DNA of 30,877 nt from Purshia tridentata. Taxonomy: Eukaryota; Streptophyta; Magnoliopsida; Rosales; Rosaceae. Position numbers and translations under genes: made by a program. Positions 12,290 through 23,915 of the stretch are shown one piece after another. The stretch covers positions 1,874 through 32,750 of the forward strand of contig QANT01007889.1 of the NCBI GenBank assembly GCA_003254885.1, in the 5' to 3' direction. Each line of letters opens with the position of its first letter. Position 1 is the stretch's first letter. A model generated the notes under the pieces. That model was not told the DNA's origin and ran no database searches. It was given only the letters and a program-made list of their open reading frames with translations.

Positions 12290-12553
12290 AGCAATGAGTG
12301 GATGCAAGTTGAACTCTGTGTTCTACGCGGAGGCGTACCATCTGATACAAGTCAGAAGCATAAATAGCACCAACACTCTTCCTCACGACAACGCTGTCTA
12401 CAGAGCCTTTCTCTGCTTCTCCGCTGGCCTCTGTAACTTTCACTATTTCTCTTATCACCCCCTCTATTTCTTCTAATTCGCATTTTCATCCCACTAAATC
12501 CACTTTTGCAAATGACCCCTTGGGTGATTCCGAGCTCCTTAGCCACCATTGGC

Positions 12554-13800
12554 CTCGTTTGGAGGACGGTATAGTACTGCACATGACAATATTGTGTGGT
12601 CCCAGGGACTGTAGAATGCAACAGATCACAAGACTTTGACCAATCATGTCTCATATTTGGTGCAACACAGGACTAACTGGATAATAAATAAAATTTTATT
12701 TTTATAATACAATATTAAAAATTAAAACATATATTTATCAAATTCTAAATTCTAAATTTTTTTATAATTATAATTTAAGAGAGTTACTTATAAAAAAAAA
12801 ATTAGCTTGAAATGTAAAATTTATGTTGTTTACTATTTAATCCATAATATTCAATTTGTTGTTAAGTACTTTTTTGGAGAGAGATAGACACAGGGAGAGA
12901 TTATTTGAAATGGAGGAGAAAATAGGAAAGAGTCTCATGGAGTACCTGGTGGGATAGAAATCTCATGTTATTTAGGACGGTTGTCCCAAGTATAAGGCTT
13001 AATTTGGTATTGTAGTGAAAAAAAATTGTTGTGAAGTAATACAGTAACTGTGAAGTAATGTTAGTCGAGTGTTTAGTAAACTATGTTTTCAAAAGTGCTG
13101 TGAGTACAAAAGTAGTATGAACGTATTTGGTAAATTATAATATGAAACTGCTGTAACTGTTTATAATTACTAAAATGAATATGATGCTGAACATTTTTTT
13201 GACTTATTTATTTGAAAAAAAAAAAAAAGTATTTTATTAGTTTATAATTTTTGGTCTACAAATTTATATAAATTAGCTTTAAAATTATAGACTACAAAAC
13301 AAAATTATTAAATAAGTATGCATATTATTTTTGTAAGAATATTTTAATTTTAATGGTACAAATAAAATATTATAATTAGTAATATCAATATAAAATAGCT
13401 ATATAAATCATACATAAATATATCATAGTTAAAAAAAGAAGATAATGGTTGTCATTTTATTAAAAAATTGAGGATAGATTGGGTAAAAATAATTTTGGTT
13501 ACAATTGTCACTCATTACAGTTTTAAAAAGCAGGTTTCAAATTGTAGTGAATATCTGTGGTGAATGACTTCAAATAGTCACTTATTACAATTTTTGAATT
13601 TTTATCAAATATCAAAATTATTGTAAGTGTCCCAAAATTGTCACTCATAATAATTTTTGAGTCTCTCGATATAATTTCAAACAGGACTGAAGTCTCATCC
13701 AAGTTTTTAATAAGTTCACCAAAATGGAATAAGAGACCACTGTTCATATTAATTGATTAATCCCGTCCGGTCCCGCATTCAGTCCGGCATTCCGAACGAG
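12554..13800. mobile_element. Non-autonomous DNA transposon splitting exon 2 of the U11/U12-35K gene
   Basis: The coding match stops near 12550 (codons for YDPLGD and a few more) and resumes at 13801 with TATTGCACC. The intervening 1,247 bases begin CTCGTTTGGA and end TCCGAACGAG, inverted repeats differing at one of ten positions. ATTG flanks both sides (12548-12551 and 13803-13806), which may be part of a target duplication, but its length is unclear. The inside is very AT-rich and has no coding capacity. Termini of the GTTTGGA kind occur in Harbinger-like and hAT-like elements; I cannot assign the superfamily. A nested second element inside is possible. Confidence 0.55.
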
Positions 13801-13868
13801 TTATTGCACCCTCTTCGTTGGTCGCCTTTCTCACCTCACCACCGAACACACTCTTCGCAAGGTTCATT

Positions 13869-13897
13869 TCTCTCTCTCTGTCTCTCTCTCTCTCTGC
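13869..13897 (+). repeat. TC microsatellite
   Basis: TCTC repeats in the intron that follows the second half of exon 2 of the U11/U12-35K gene, immediately behind the splice donor. Pyrimidine-rich and probably neutral. Confidence 0.8.
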
Positions 13898-15619
13898 GTT
13901 TGGTTTCCCAGAAAACTGAGCAAAAGAAAGAAATTTCTTCAATTGGGATCAATAGAAACCACAATGTAATGACAATTCTTGCTCTAAACATAAATCTTGA
14001 ATTTGGGTTTTCAGGCTATGAGCTAGTATGGTCGAGTGAAGGACTTGCGCTTGGTCAGGCACATTGGTAGCTTCTAAGCTTTGCTTTCACTTTGATTTTT
14101 AGTTCGGTACAAATTTTCACAACGTTGTACTTTTTTAAATGGATTACTGTGAGCTTTTTTCTTCATTTGCATGCAAATTGGTTTGCAAAATTTCTTTCTT
14201 TCTTCTTTATTTTTTTTTTCAATTGCTTTAAACATTGTAATAGCATGAGGGATTGAGGGTCTACCTTTATAACTTTTTTGGTACTCTTGCTGCAGTGACT
14301 GGTGCCTCGCGTGGCTATGCTTTTGTTGAATATGAAACCGAAAGGAAGATGCTGAGTGCATATAAGGTGCTGCAACTTGTTAGCCAATCAATATGATTTG
14401 AAAAATGTTCATATATGTATATGTATTTATATTCTTGGAAATTCTACTTTAATACTGAAGTTCTGATGTTGAACTTTGCTTTAAGCATATGAATATTGGC
14501 GGGTGGCTGTTCTTATATACCTAACAAAATTAAATTGAATTGGAATTTCTTGCTGGTGTTGTTAGAAAAAATGGGCATATCATTTTGATCTGGTCGGATG
14601 ACCCGATTGGCATATTAATAATGGTAAAGATTGAAAGATAGGGGTAAATGTGAAATTTTCTATTGGAAGATAATTCCACCAGTTATCTAGCTTGGTTATC
14701 CAATAAGTGTGTGTTAGCTTGTTTTTCATATACCTTGATAGAAATTTATAGCTGATTGATCTTCTTACTACAGATAACATTTTTTTCTGTAATGAAATAT
14801 TAGTGGTGTGGCCTTGAATGGTCTTTGTGGTCAAGTGTGAAATGAAACTTGGGGAAGGACTAACGGAAAACAGCTCCTGAAAGGATCTTAGTCAACAAAG
14901 GCAAAGATTAGACTGTGAAGTCTATTATACGACCTCTGATGTTTATAATAGTCTTCTGTTTTATGAACTCATTTCCAGCACCTGCCATGACATATCTATT
15001 AAGTCTCTTAGTTGCTTGTATGCAATGAATGTCATGTGATGAATAATGTGGGTTTGTCTTGTTTGCAGGAAGCTCACCATTCCTTTATTGATGATTCTGA
15101 AGTAATAGTTGATTACAACAGACAGCAGTTGATGCCAGGGTGGATTCCAAGAAGATTAGGTCAGTTAAATATTCTCCTTCTACTTACAAGTTTGCTGTGC
15201 ATAAAAGGATAAAATACATGCTATTTTTACTGGTTTCACCAGGGGGAGGTCTTGGTGGTAAGAAGGAATCTGGACAACTTCGTTTTGGAGGACGAGAAAG
15301 ACCATTTCGAGCTCCCCTGTATGTATGACTTCCCTTTTTTATGTGACATACTCCATAAAGTTCCAATAGATTAACTGATCTGGCCAATGTTCCTGCCTCA
15401 GTTTGCGTTGTTTATCCCTCCTTTTGCTAAATATATCTATATATGCACATAAAGTTTGAGCCTTATCTGGCTATTGTACTAAAATAGCTTTAGGAACTTG
15501 GTCATTGATTGTGGTTTATTCTTTGCTTGAATTTTTTGCATACTGCCTTAAAAATCCTTTCTAAATTTTTCTTGTGGAAGAAATCCCATGGGAAGGAAGG
15601 ACAAGTGAAAATACTTTTA

Positions 15620-16713
15620 GGCCGCGTTTGGTACCATTTCACAAAACAGTTTTCTGCTTTATAAAACCAAACTACAAAGAAAATATGTTGGTAAGCCATA
15701 TTGAGAAAACGACGTTGAAGAATGCAGGATACAGTTTTTCACTCTATAGTTTAAATTTGCAAAACAAGTGATTTTTTCAGAGGATTCAGAGAACACAGGA
15801 TACAATTATTCAAATGAAAAAACATGGTCCTCTACTAGTTGTTTTCCTGCAACCCTTATCACTTCTTTTTTATTTTTGTTGGTAGAGAACCCTTATCACT
15901 TCTTCATCATTACTAAAAATTAGCTACTTTCCTCATTCTGGGTTTTCAGTTTCAGGGATTCAACCCCTATGCCAATTTTTGGATTTAATGACCATTTTAC
16001 AGAGGGATTGAAGATTAAAGCCATGAGAAATGTAATGTTAAATTTTTCTTGGATCTTACCCATTTTTCCTATTGATGAATGGGGAAAACTATCACAATCG
16101 ATGAGTTGATCGAATTGGAATATTCTGGGTCTTTCTTAATTTTTTTTTAGTGGGTTTAATTTAATTTCTGGGGTTAAATAAGCTAAAACTGTAAGTAGGT
16201 TTGTTTCAGCTTGGTTTTGGAAGACAGTAAAGCCTTTTGGCATGGTGAGAAGGTGATAAATTCCTGTGGGGAAGAGATGGGTTGCAGATGGGGGATAATG
16301 AATGGCTTTGTATTAGAAAGGCTTTTCACCCCTGTAGGAGAAAATGTTGGAAAGGTTCAGAAACTTGCGCAACACAAGTGGAGTAACCCCTTGCAAATAT
16401 AAAACATTTAATAAAAGGAATTAATAATTTAGTTCATACATAATATAATAACTATTACACTTCTGAATGTAATATCCATTTGTATAAATAATTTTTTAAA
16501 CGTTATTGTTAGGGTGGTTTTTTTATAAATTCTTTATAAGAATGTTAGTACCAACTAGATGCGTTTTCGTCATTTTTGTTTCTATAACACTGTTTTTAAA
16601 TCATTCCACCAGACGCCTTCTCAGATCTGGAGAATGCATAATCCAGTGACTCGTTTTTATTTTTAGGTACTGTTTTCAAAAAACTTTTCTGTAAAACATT
16701 ACCAGATGGACCC
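15620..16713. mobile_element. Harbinger/Tourist-like non-autonomous element in an intron
   Basis: A 1,094-bp insert in the intron between the [12 protein letters not shown] and IPPPPEGRYMSR exons. The left end GGCCGCGTTTGGTACCATTT and the inverted right end GGGTCCATCTGGTAATGTTT match imperfectly over about 37 bases (roughly two thirds identical). The insert is flanked by TTA at 15617-15619 and 16714-16716, the three-base target duplication typical of PIF/Harbinger. The G-rich start with a TTTGG core also fits that group. A 63-codon frame inside (16211-16402) has no recognisable domain. Confidence 0.7.
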
Positions 16714-18944
16714 TTAATGGCTCAAAAATCTTAATTTGGATAGTTGAAATTAAGAGGGCTTTAGGGATAGTACATTTGCCCTTTTTTTTTTCTTTTTTTT
16801 TTTTTTGAACTTCCCTTACTGGACATCATTGCCAATACATTATATCAATTTTCATCTAATGAGTCATACCCGCAAGTATTTACTTTTCAATGCTCATTCT
16901 TCATCTCTTTGACTCATCAGCAAGGTGGATAGATTTCAATAATCTGCACAGTATATTTTCTTGTTCGGTGTAGAAGTCCTATTGGCATAGCTGTTTGTTC
17001 TAGCTAGATTCAAAAATTCTTTTGCGTGGAAAGGTATAAGAGGTGGCAATATTGAAGTGAATTACACCAGTATTTGTGGGCTAACTATCTTATGGTTTAT
17101 CTTAGGATTCCTTTCAATTAAATTCATATTGATTAAGGCTGCAGGTTGGACCAACTTCTGTGGAAGGCTAAATATTTTTCTATGGCTCTGATATTCATAT
17201 AATTAACCCGAATCATTCTTTCCTTACCATTAATAAATTGTTGAACTTGAATCAACAGAAAGTCTCTTTGGCTTTGAAATTATTGCTTTGTGATTGTCAT
17301 TTTTTATTCACTGGAACATTAAATATAAATTGCCTTAGCATGCAAGGCTTCTTAAAAATGCAATATTCATACGTGGAAATTGTTAATCTTTTGTGGTTTG
17401 ATAATGGAAAATTGCATTGTGCTTATTATTGCGGTGTTAATGACTCTGACCTTTTTTGTTTTTGTTTTGGGTAATTAGGCGCTCAATCCCATATGATGAT
17501 TTGGAGAGACTTGGGATCCCACCTCCACCAGAAGGAAGATACATGTCACGCTACCAGGTGTTATTTTTTTAGCCTCATTAACTATCTATAGCTCGTAAAG
17601 AATACATAGTGACCTGCATATGCTCCAATGTGAGCCCAACTAAAAATTTGATATAATGTTATAAATGAATTAACTTTTGAAATGATTTTTTGTTTTGTTT
17701 TGGTAATAGGTATATCCCATATATATTCCCCTTACCGATTTTCGCAGCATATAGGAGAAATTGTTCAAAGCAACTTAGATCATTTATCTTTGTTGAATTA
17801 CCAGACCTCTACTTATGAAACTTACGTAACATTATCATGTCTTTATTTTTTCATTTATGTTTGTAGGTCCCATCCCCACCTAGAAGAAAAAGGAGCTCAG
17901 TAGATAGGGAAGAAGGTAGTCACAAAAGGTCCAAGGAGAGGGAAGTGAACATGTGCAAAAGCAGTTCCAAGGACAAGGATGAAAGTTTTCACAAAAGATT
18001 TATGGACCAGGATGATCATTCATCCAAAAGGAGCTCTGCTGAGACAGAAGAATACCATTACAATAGGAGCTCTGCTGATACAGAAGAATACCATCACAAT
18101 AGGAGCTCTGTGGACAGAGTAGAGCGCTCTCACAAGAGGAGCTCTAGGGATAGGGATGAGCGTTCTCACAAGCGGCATAAGTCCCATCGCCATGAGAGGT
18201 CTGCTAGCCATGATCACGCTTAAAATTTGCAAGAGAGATGACATGGAAAGTCTCAGTGAGGGGAGGAGTTAGTAATGATAAATTTGAATATGCTGGCAAG
18301 GTGCTTGCTTATCCCTGCTGGAACACTAAAGAACTAGTGAACAAGCACAAATGCCCCAGGAGCTAGTAGTGATCTGCATTCATATTGAAAGCTAGACAAT
18401 AGTTAAATATCTGAATCAATATCCCTTATCTGGTACGGAATTACAATTAGCATAGTTTTCCAAAATAGTTGAGGTTCATACAAAGTTAACCAGCCTATTG
18501 CTGATGTAGTTTTCTTGTATAGTAAAGCTAGCACCAGGGTTATATAATATAGGTAGAGCAGAATTGTGGGTTTGGTTGTGAATTTGTGATTTAGATGCTC
18601 ACTGTAGAATTAATAGATAATTACTAAAATTTCCATTTTAGAGTTCTTTGTACAATTTAACCCGCCTAAAAAGTTTAATGATAAATAGGTTTATTTTGTA
18701 AAAATTAAGTTTACATTGTGTACAAATAAGTCCACATTGTGTTTTGCGACATTAGTGACAATGATTGATACTGTCAAACAATAACAATTAGTAAATTATT
18801 TTTGCAAGGTTAAATAGTTATTGTCCTTTAGTAACAATTATTGTTTTGTTATTGTGGGATAGTAACTATTATTAATGTTCCTTTATCATTTGCCAATCAT
18901 CTTCTTCGCACCCGAGCCACACCATTCTTCTTTGCTACCCAGCC

Positions 18945-18969
18945 ACACAAAACAAAACAAAACAAAACA
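18945..18969 (+). repeat. CAAAA pentanucleotide microsatellite
   Basis: About five tandem units of AAAAC/CAAAA in intergenic sequence. Useful as a marker, with no coding context. Confidence 0.85.
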
Positions 18970-20798
18970 TTCTTCTTGGTGTTCTATGTTCATTTTTTTA
19001 TGAAGAAATAACTTGGTTAACAGTGGATAGAGGTAAGCTATAATCAGTGACAATCCATAGCTTAGGTTTTGGTGGGTATAAATCCAAGTAATGGTTTTGG
19101 TGTTTACTAGGGGTAGTTTGGAAGATGAAGTGGGTATATTGAGCAATTATTAGACTTTTAAATAAAGAGTGGGTGCAAGGAACATTATGGGTATTGAATA
19201 TAAAGTTGAATCATTGCACTGTTGAATGTTCCTCACCGCATGCCAGCTACCTCATCAGCCAAGACATACACGAAACCACGCAATGAGGATGACCAAGAAA
19301 GGCTTTAGTGAAGCTTAATTGCTTAAACACGTTGGTTGCACGTTATTAAAAACAGTAAGTTAAAAAATTATCCAAATAACTTTGATGGCTTTGTGTTGTT
19401 CAACAGATTCAGCAACGGCTTCTTTAAATCAAACAACCAGCCAAAACAGAAGAAAAAAAAAGCAGGGGAAAAAGATGATACACCAACTAGCCAATCAGAA
19501 CAAGGCACAATAGCAACATCCTCTGCTAAATCCAATTACAACATTCATAACAACATCTTCAACATATATTTGATCAAGTGCTGATTAACTAAAACATAAA
19601 GGTAAAAGAAATCTAAAACTAAAAGCAAGAAGAGTTCAGCTTTTAAATCCAAGTAGAGAAAGGGAAACGGAAACGCCATGCATTGTCTCTTCAATGTAGA
19701 AGTTTGAGGTCCTCTTCATCTCCAAGGCAAATTTGAGTCCTAATTAGCAACTTCAATTCTCAAGATAGAATGCCCTTCAAACTATTAAACAGTGAAACAA
19801 GAGAATATTATTTTCAATAAGCAGGCCAGAAATAAGCATGATCATCAGGAAACAATACAATTCTCTAATTTAGAACAACATAGAAGTAAAATTAAGTTAT
19901 AAAAGGGTTTAATGCCAGTCTGGCCAAAAAAATATTGCAGAACAGGATGAAAATCTGAAATGTCAAAAAATAATAAAAGGCAACAACATCCTCAAAATAC
20001 AACAATAGGATCCCAAACGGTTACATGACAACTGCAAGAAAAATTACTAAATTCTATAGATTAGGTGGCCATAGTTAATCTAGAAAATTACATGTGATGC
20101 AGAACCTTTAGCATAGTGGAGAACAGGAGCAACCTACAAGCCTACACTAAATTCTTCAATTTGAAACCCACAATCATCACAAATATGAAGCACAAGTTTT
20201 AATTATATTTATAACACAGGGAAATCACTGGAAAGTAGATATGTTCAGCTTTGCAAGGACAAGTCTGTGTTAATCAAAATCCAGTTACTCCTACCACATT
20301 TGTCATGAAGAAGAAAATAGCAAAAATTGGGATTTCCTTAAACTCTGCAGAGACAGAAATCCACAAGGACGACCAAAATATGATTCTACCCCACAAAGTT
20401 GGTTATTTTTGCTTTATATCAAAAGGAGCCAAAAATCACTTTTTCTTTGCAGTTCAATTCTGTGTTAGTATTGCTTGAAATCCATTATTGAAAAACATAA
20501 AATTTAGTACCGGAAATTAAAGGCCATCATTGAAAAGAGAAGAAGAAGATGATGATGATCATCGGAATTTATATGTAATATGTCAGCAGCCTTTCATACA
20601 TCACCAAACATAACAACCCACATATCAAGCTGAAAAAAGCAATACCCAGATCACGGGATTGAGCACAAACATTACACAAAGATTAAACAACTACATATCA
20701 AGCTCAAATTTTCTCTAAATGCACATAACCAAACAACCTTAGTGTTTGTACCCTCCCAAAAATTTGGGAATATTAAATACTTGCTCAAATTTTGTAGT

Positions 20799-20818
20799 CT
20801 TCGGCTGATGAGCCGAAG
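20799..20818. repeat. Small perfect stem-loop
   Basis: CTTCGGCT and AGCCGAAG form an 8-bp perfect stem with a GATG loop. It stands out from AT-rich surroundings but is short; no associated gene is recognised. Confidence 0.6.
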
Positions 20819-21742
20819 CTTAAAAGAGTTAATTGGAGGCAAATTGTATTCTCTTGGTGGACCCACTTTCTTTCAACTTTGTCTATTGAAGAGAGATGTA
20901 AAATGAAGAATAAGACAAAAGTAATGATGACTGTATGCTTTTATGCATGAGATGCTTTTTCATTTTTTGTCTGAGAGTTGTATTGAAGACTTCAACCAAA
21001 CATCAATAGAGGCCGGAGCAGCAGTTCCTTTAGGCTGGACAAAAATAGTTCATTGCGGCTGAGCATATAGCAGCCCCAATAAAGGTAATTCATCAATCGT
21101 ATCCAAAAGCCACTCATCTAACAGCCGTCCTACCACACAAAAAGTTGTCAATAGCTGTCTACCTACTCTAAAAGTAAATCGCTCCTAACCACACACATGA
21201 CTATTAAGACTTACGGGCAAATGAATTGACTTGAAGACACAGTGAAAATTTTAGGGACGACGGCTCCAACACAGAGTGGCCCCAAGTATTCACTACAATG
21301 TGTTTTTTCAATTTAATTCCCAGCAACTTTTCAATTCCTAGCAGCTTTTCAATTCATTATAATGTGACTTTCTTTATCTCTATTTCCATACCCCAGTGGA
21401 TTTTAGTTTTCAACTCTCGATCTCTCTATTTAATTTTGTTTGCTCTTGTCATCAATGTGATTTTTAGATCTCTTTAGTTTTCATTAGCATTTCTCAAATC
21501 TCTCTTTTATTTCATTTGTCTGGTCTCTCTAATCATTTTTAATTATATCTACTAATGAAATTTTCATGAATCTTGGTTAGATCTAGATCTACTGATTTCT
21601 CTAAATTTATTTTATTGTTTATTTCCCTAAAAGTTACTATTTAGTTGATATTAGCATATATAAGACTAAAATGGATGAGCGTCAATTGTCATAGTGTATT
21701 CATGAAACTGAAATAACCAGAAAAAGTTGTTCCCTGAATAAA

Positions 21743-22609
21743 TTAAAAACTTACAGTTGCTTTTTCATCATCACTATCATCGTTATGGTTGTCTGCCTCA
21801 TCGTCATCATCACTATCACTTACAGTTCCACACCCATCAAGATAATCAGCTTCTTCTTCTTCGCCTATACTTTTCTGTACTTTTTCTAGTTCAGGGGATG
21901 TCTTCAACTTGTGGCAGCCGGTTACATATAAAGTTTCCAAGGATAAGAATTTGAGAATGCAATTTTCCGAGCAGAAGCCTTGCAGACTTGGTAGAGAACG
22001 AAGGGTCAAATGCTGCAATCGGCTGAAAGCAATCTCATTTCCTGCATCATCTTCATTGTTGGTTGCCACTATTTGTTTCATTCTTTTACAGCGCAAAACT
22101 TTCATTGTTGTGAGTTTCATTAAACTTTTGGCTACCGAATAAGTTGTCAAATATTCCATTTTGTGACAACCAAATACTTCCAAAGTTGTTAGATTCTGGA
22201 AGGATATTACTGCGGATGACTCTAGAATCTTTAATCTGGGACAATTCACCACATATAGAATTTCCAAGTTTGGAAAAACAGGGCCTGCAGCTTGGGCGTT
22301 CTCATTCCCTAGATGAATCAGCTGTAACATACGAAAAAGATCCAATTTTCTTACATGTGGGAGGGTCCCTACTGCATGTATTTCCCCCCTACTATTTCCA
22401 TCATCGTCAAATATTTCTTTGCTAGAATAACAACACAATACAAGTTTTTCAAGATTATGTAATTTCTGTAAGAAACCAACTGCTTGCTTGGAGAGTGGCG
22501 CATCAAATATTAAAAAATTTAGTTTGCCAAAGAATTCTGCTATGAGTGGATCATACCAAATCTTCGTGGCGCCCCCCAAGAGCAATTCTTCCAAGTTGGG
22601 GAATGAATC
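21743..22609 (-). CDS. Terminal LRR exon of the immune receptor, with acidic tail
   Basis: Begins after TTTCAG with DSFPNLEELLLGGATKIW and holds LRRs including VFPNLEILYVVNCPRLKIL, FQNLTTLEVFGCHKMEYL and FSRLQHLTLRSLPSLQGFC. It ends in a strongly acidic Glu/Asp run (EEEEADYLDG, DSDDDDEADN, DDSDDEKA) and TVSF before TAA. Just before the stop GCAACT|GTAAGT is a consensus splice donor (GT at 21753-21754), so the true exon may end at 21755 and the last few codons be intronic. Confidence 0.8.
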   Translation of the reverse strand, partial: DSFPNLEELLLGGATKIWYDPLIAEFFGKLNFLIFDAPLSKQAVGFLQKLHNLEKLVLCCYSSKEIFDDDGNSRGEIHAVGTLPHVRKLDLFRMLQLIHLGNENAQAAGPVFPNLEILYVVNCPRLKILESSAVISFQNLTTLEVFGCHKMEYLTTYSVAKSLMKLTTMKVLRCKRMKQIVATNNEDDAGNEIAFSRLQHLTLRSLPSLQGFCSENCILKFLSLETLYVTGCHKLKTSPELEKVQKSIGEEEEADYLDGCGTVSDSDDDDEADNHNDDSDDEKATVSF

Positions 22610-23233
22610 CTGAAATATATCATATTAACGTGTGGATGTTAATAGCATATAGAGTAGTGATATTGTTCCCTCTAAAGTTTGGAGATGAATATATTTCCAA
22701 ATGACTTAGAAAGAAGTGAACTAATGTGCCTCATCAACTATTGTATTATAAATGTGCCTCCAGTCACATCCAGAAGCCCATGATCAAGCAGGTGAAGAGG
22801 TCGCATAAACAATGGGTAAGGTTGACGCACAGTAGATGTTGAAGGTTGAGGTTGTTTGTTCTGACTTGGGTTTGAAAAGTACCAGTGGGTGTTGTTGCTC
22901 TCATTGGAAGTGACTTATTATGGCTACTGAAAAGGATCAATTTTTGCTTTTTTATTTTTTTTAATTGGGTGTTAACGGTGGTGGATGGCTGCTAAGTTAG
23001 TGGACAGATGTCAAAAAAATAGACAGCATAATGGAAGGGAAAGAGCAGGTGACATGAGATTTGGACCCGAAATTTTCGGTTTCTAATCTCAAATATTGTT
23101 TTCATGGATAATTTCAAAAAATTAAAAAAGTAACACTAAATAATCATTTTAATTAATAAAGAATTTAATTATTACTTACTAAAATATATAATTCCAAAAA
23201 ATAAATAAATTATATGTATAAAAGTACTCGTAC

Positions 23234-23827
23234 CTTCTCAATTAGAAAAAAAGATTGTTTAGTCGAAGTGCATAAATCATTAAGCTCATGTTGATCCTGA
23301 AACATTGAAAATTTCGTAGCAAAAATCTTCACTTTATCACATCCATATATTTCCAATTGTTTGAGTAGTGGCCACTTGCAACCATGCATTCCCGGATAGA
23401 AACTCCTAAGTTGGGGCAACTGTCCAAATTCCACAAATGTTACTTTTGGGAACACAAATTTAGTTGTTGTTTCTAATCCATCTTCCTTTGCAACGATTTC
23501 CTCCACTTCAGCACAATGCAACACTCGAAGCTTTTGTAGCTGCCGAAGACATCTGGCCGTTGAGGCTGGAAAAATGTTTTTCAACCTTGGGCACTTTCTT
23601 ATGGCTACTGAATCAAGATTTTGATAGTTGAAAATTTCCAACTGATCAGTGTCCAGAGCATTCAATCCCGTAATACTGGGCCCAAAGATATTAGTTAGAC
23701 TGTCGCAGCTAGAAACTTCAACTGCTCTCAGTTTGCAAAAAGAATATGGAGCAAGTTGGTTGTGCCATATTCTCACCAATTTACTTAGGCCATCGATGAC
23801 CAATCTCTCCAAGCTAGGAACCCTTAC
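23234..23827 (-). CDS. LRR exon 3 of the immune receptor
   Basis: Starts after CTGCAG with VRVPSLERLVIDGLSKLVRI, then WHNQLAPYSFCKLRAVEVSS (the WHNQL motif is typical of this family), CPRLKNIFPASTARCLRQL, VEEIVAKEDG and FVFPKVTFVEFGQLPQL, ending IEK at AAG|GTACG. It is open throughout and in frame with its neighbours. Confidence 0.8.
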
Positions 23828-23915
23828 CTGCAGTACCCTTGGCTTATTAAAAAACTTTTTGAGAAAATATTGGAAAGAAAATAATGAAAGAAATAAAAAC
23901 AGAGATATAAATTAC

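Larger units (their letters stand above)
12294..18223 (+). pseudogene. SNRNP35: U11/U12 small nuclear ribonucleoprotein 35 kDa protein gene, disrupted
   Basis: The intact protein is part of the U11/U12 di-snRNP of the minor spliceosome, an RRM protein related to U1-70K. Blocks: 12294-12432 (MSGCKLNSVFYAEAYH, LPHDNAVYRAFLC); 12512-12550 (YDPLGD) resumed after an insertion at 13801-13861 (RNP2 YCTLFVGRLSHLTTE); 14015-14066 (AMS, stop, YGRVKDLRLVRHI); 14296-14366 (RNP1 SRGYAFVEYETE); 15069-15159 ([20 protein letters not shown]); 15243-15318 ([20 protein letters not shown]); 17479-17557 (IPPPPEGRYMSR); 17867-18223, an RS/RE-rich tail with 12-residue repeats. Later introns are clean GT-AG and in frame. 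Damage: a 1.25-kb insertion in exon 2, AA instead of AG before 12512, TAG at 14024-14026 where the family has a Lys codon, and several unusual residues in exon 1. Identity is firm; loss of function is strongly indicated, barring assembly or allele error. Confidence 0.85.
18224..21742. other. Long intergenic region without a recognised gene
   Basis: No coding exon with a recognisable product is found on either strand. It holds the 3' UTR side of the U11/U12-35K remnant, a CAAAA pentamer tract (18945-18969), a small perfect stem (20799-20818), and a 16-base near-repeat AGCAACTTTTCAATTC at 21322-21337 and 21340-21355. The 60-80 codon frames at 19336-19584, 20251-20478 and 20672-20866 show no family motif. 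A 3' UTR exon of the minus-strand immune-receptor gene might lie here, given the splice-donor-like GTAAGT near its stop. Confidence 0.45.

Noticed and set aside
12096..12476. 126-codon plus-strand frame as a complete small protein
   Set aside because: Only the part from 12294 to 12432 is coding-like (U11/U12-35K exon 1); before it lies a SINE-like repeat and after it an intron.
13523..13747. 74-codon minus-strand frame with repeated motifs
   Set aside because: It is inside the AT-rich insert of exon 2 and reflects short internal repeats; no domain is seen.
18020..18244. Minus-strand frame opposite the last U11/U12-35K exon
   Set aside because: Its repeats mirror the RS-like repeats of the plus-strand exon; it is a shadow frame.
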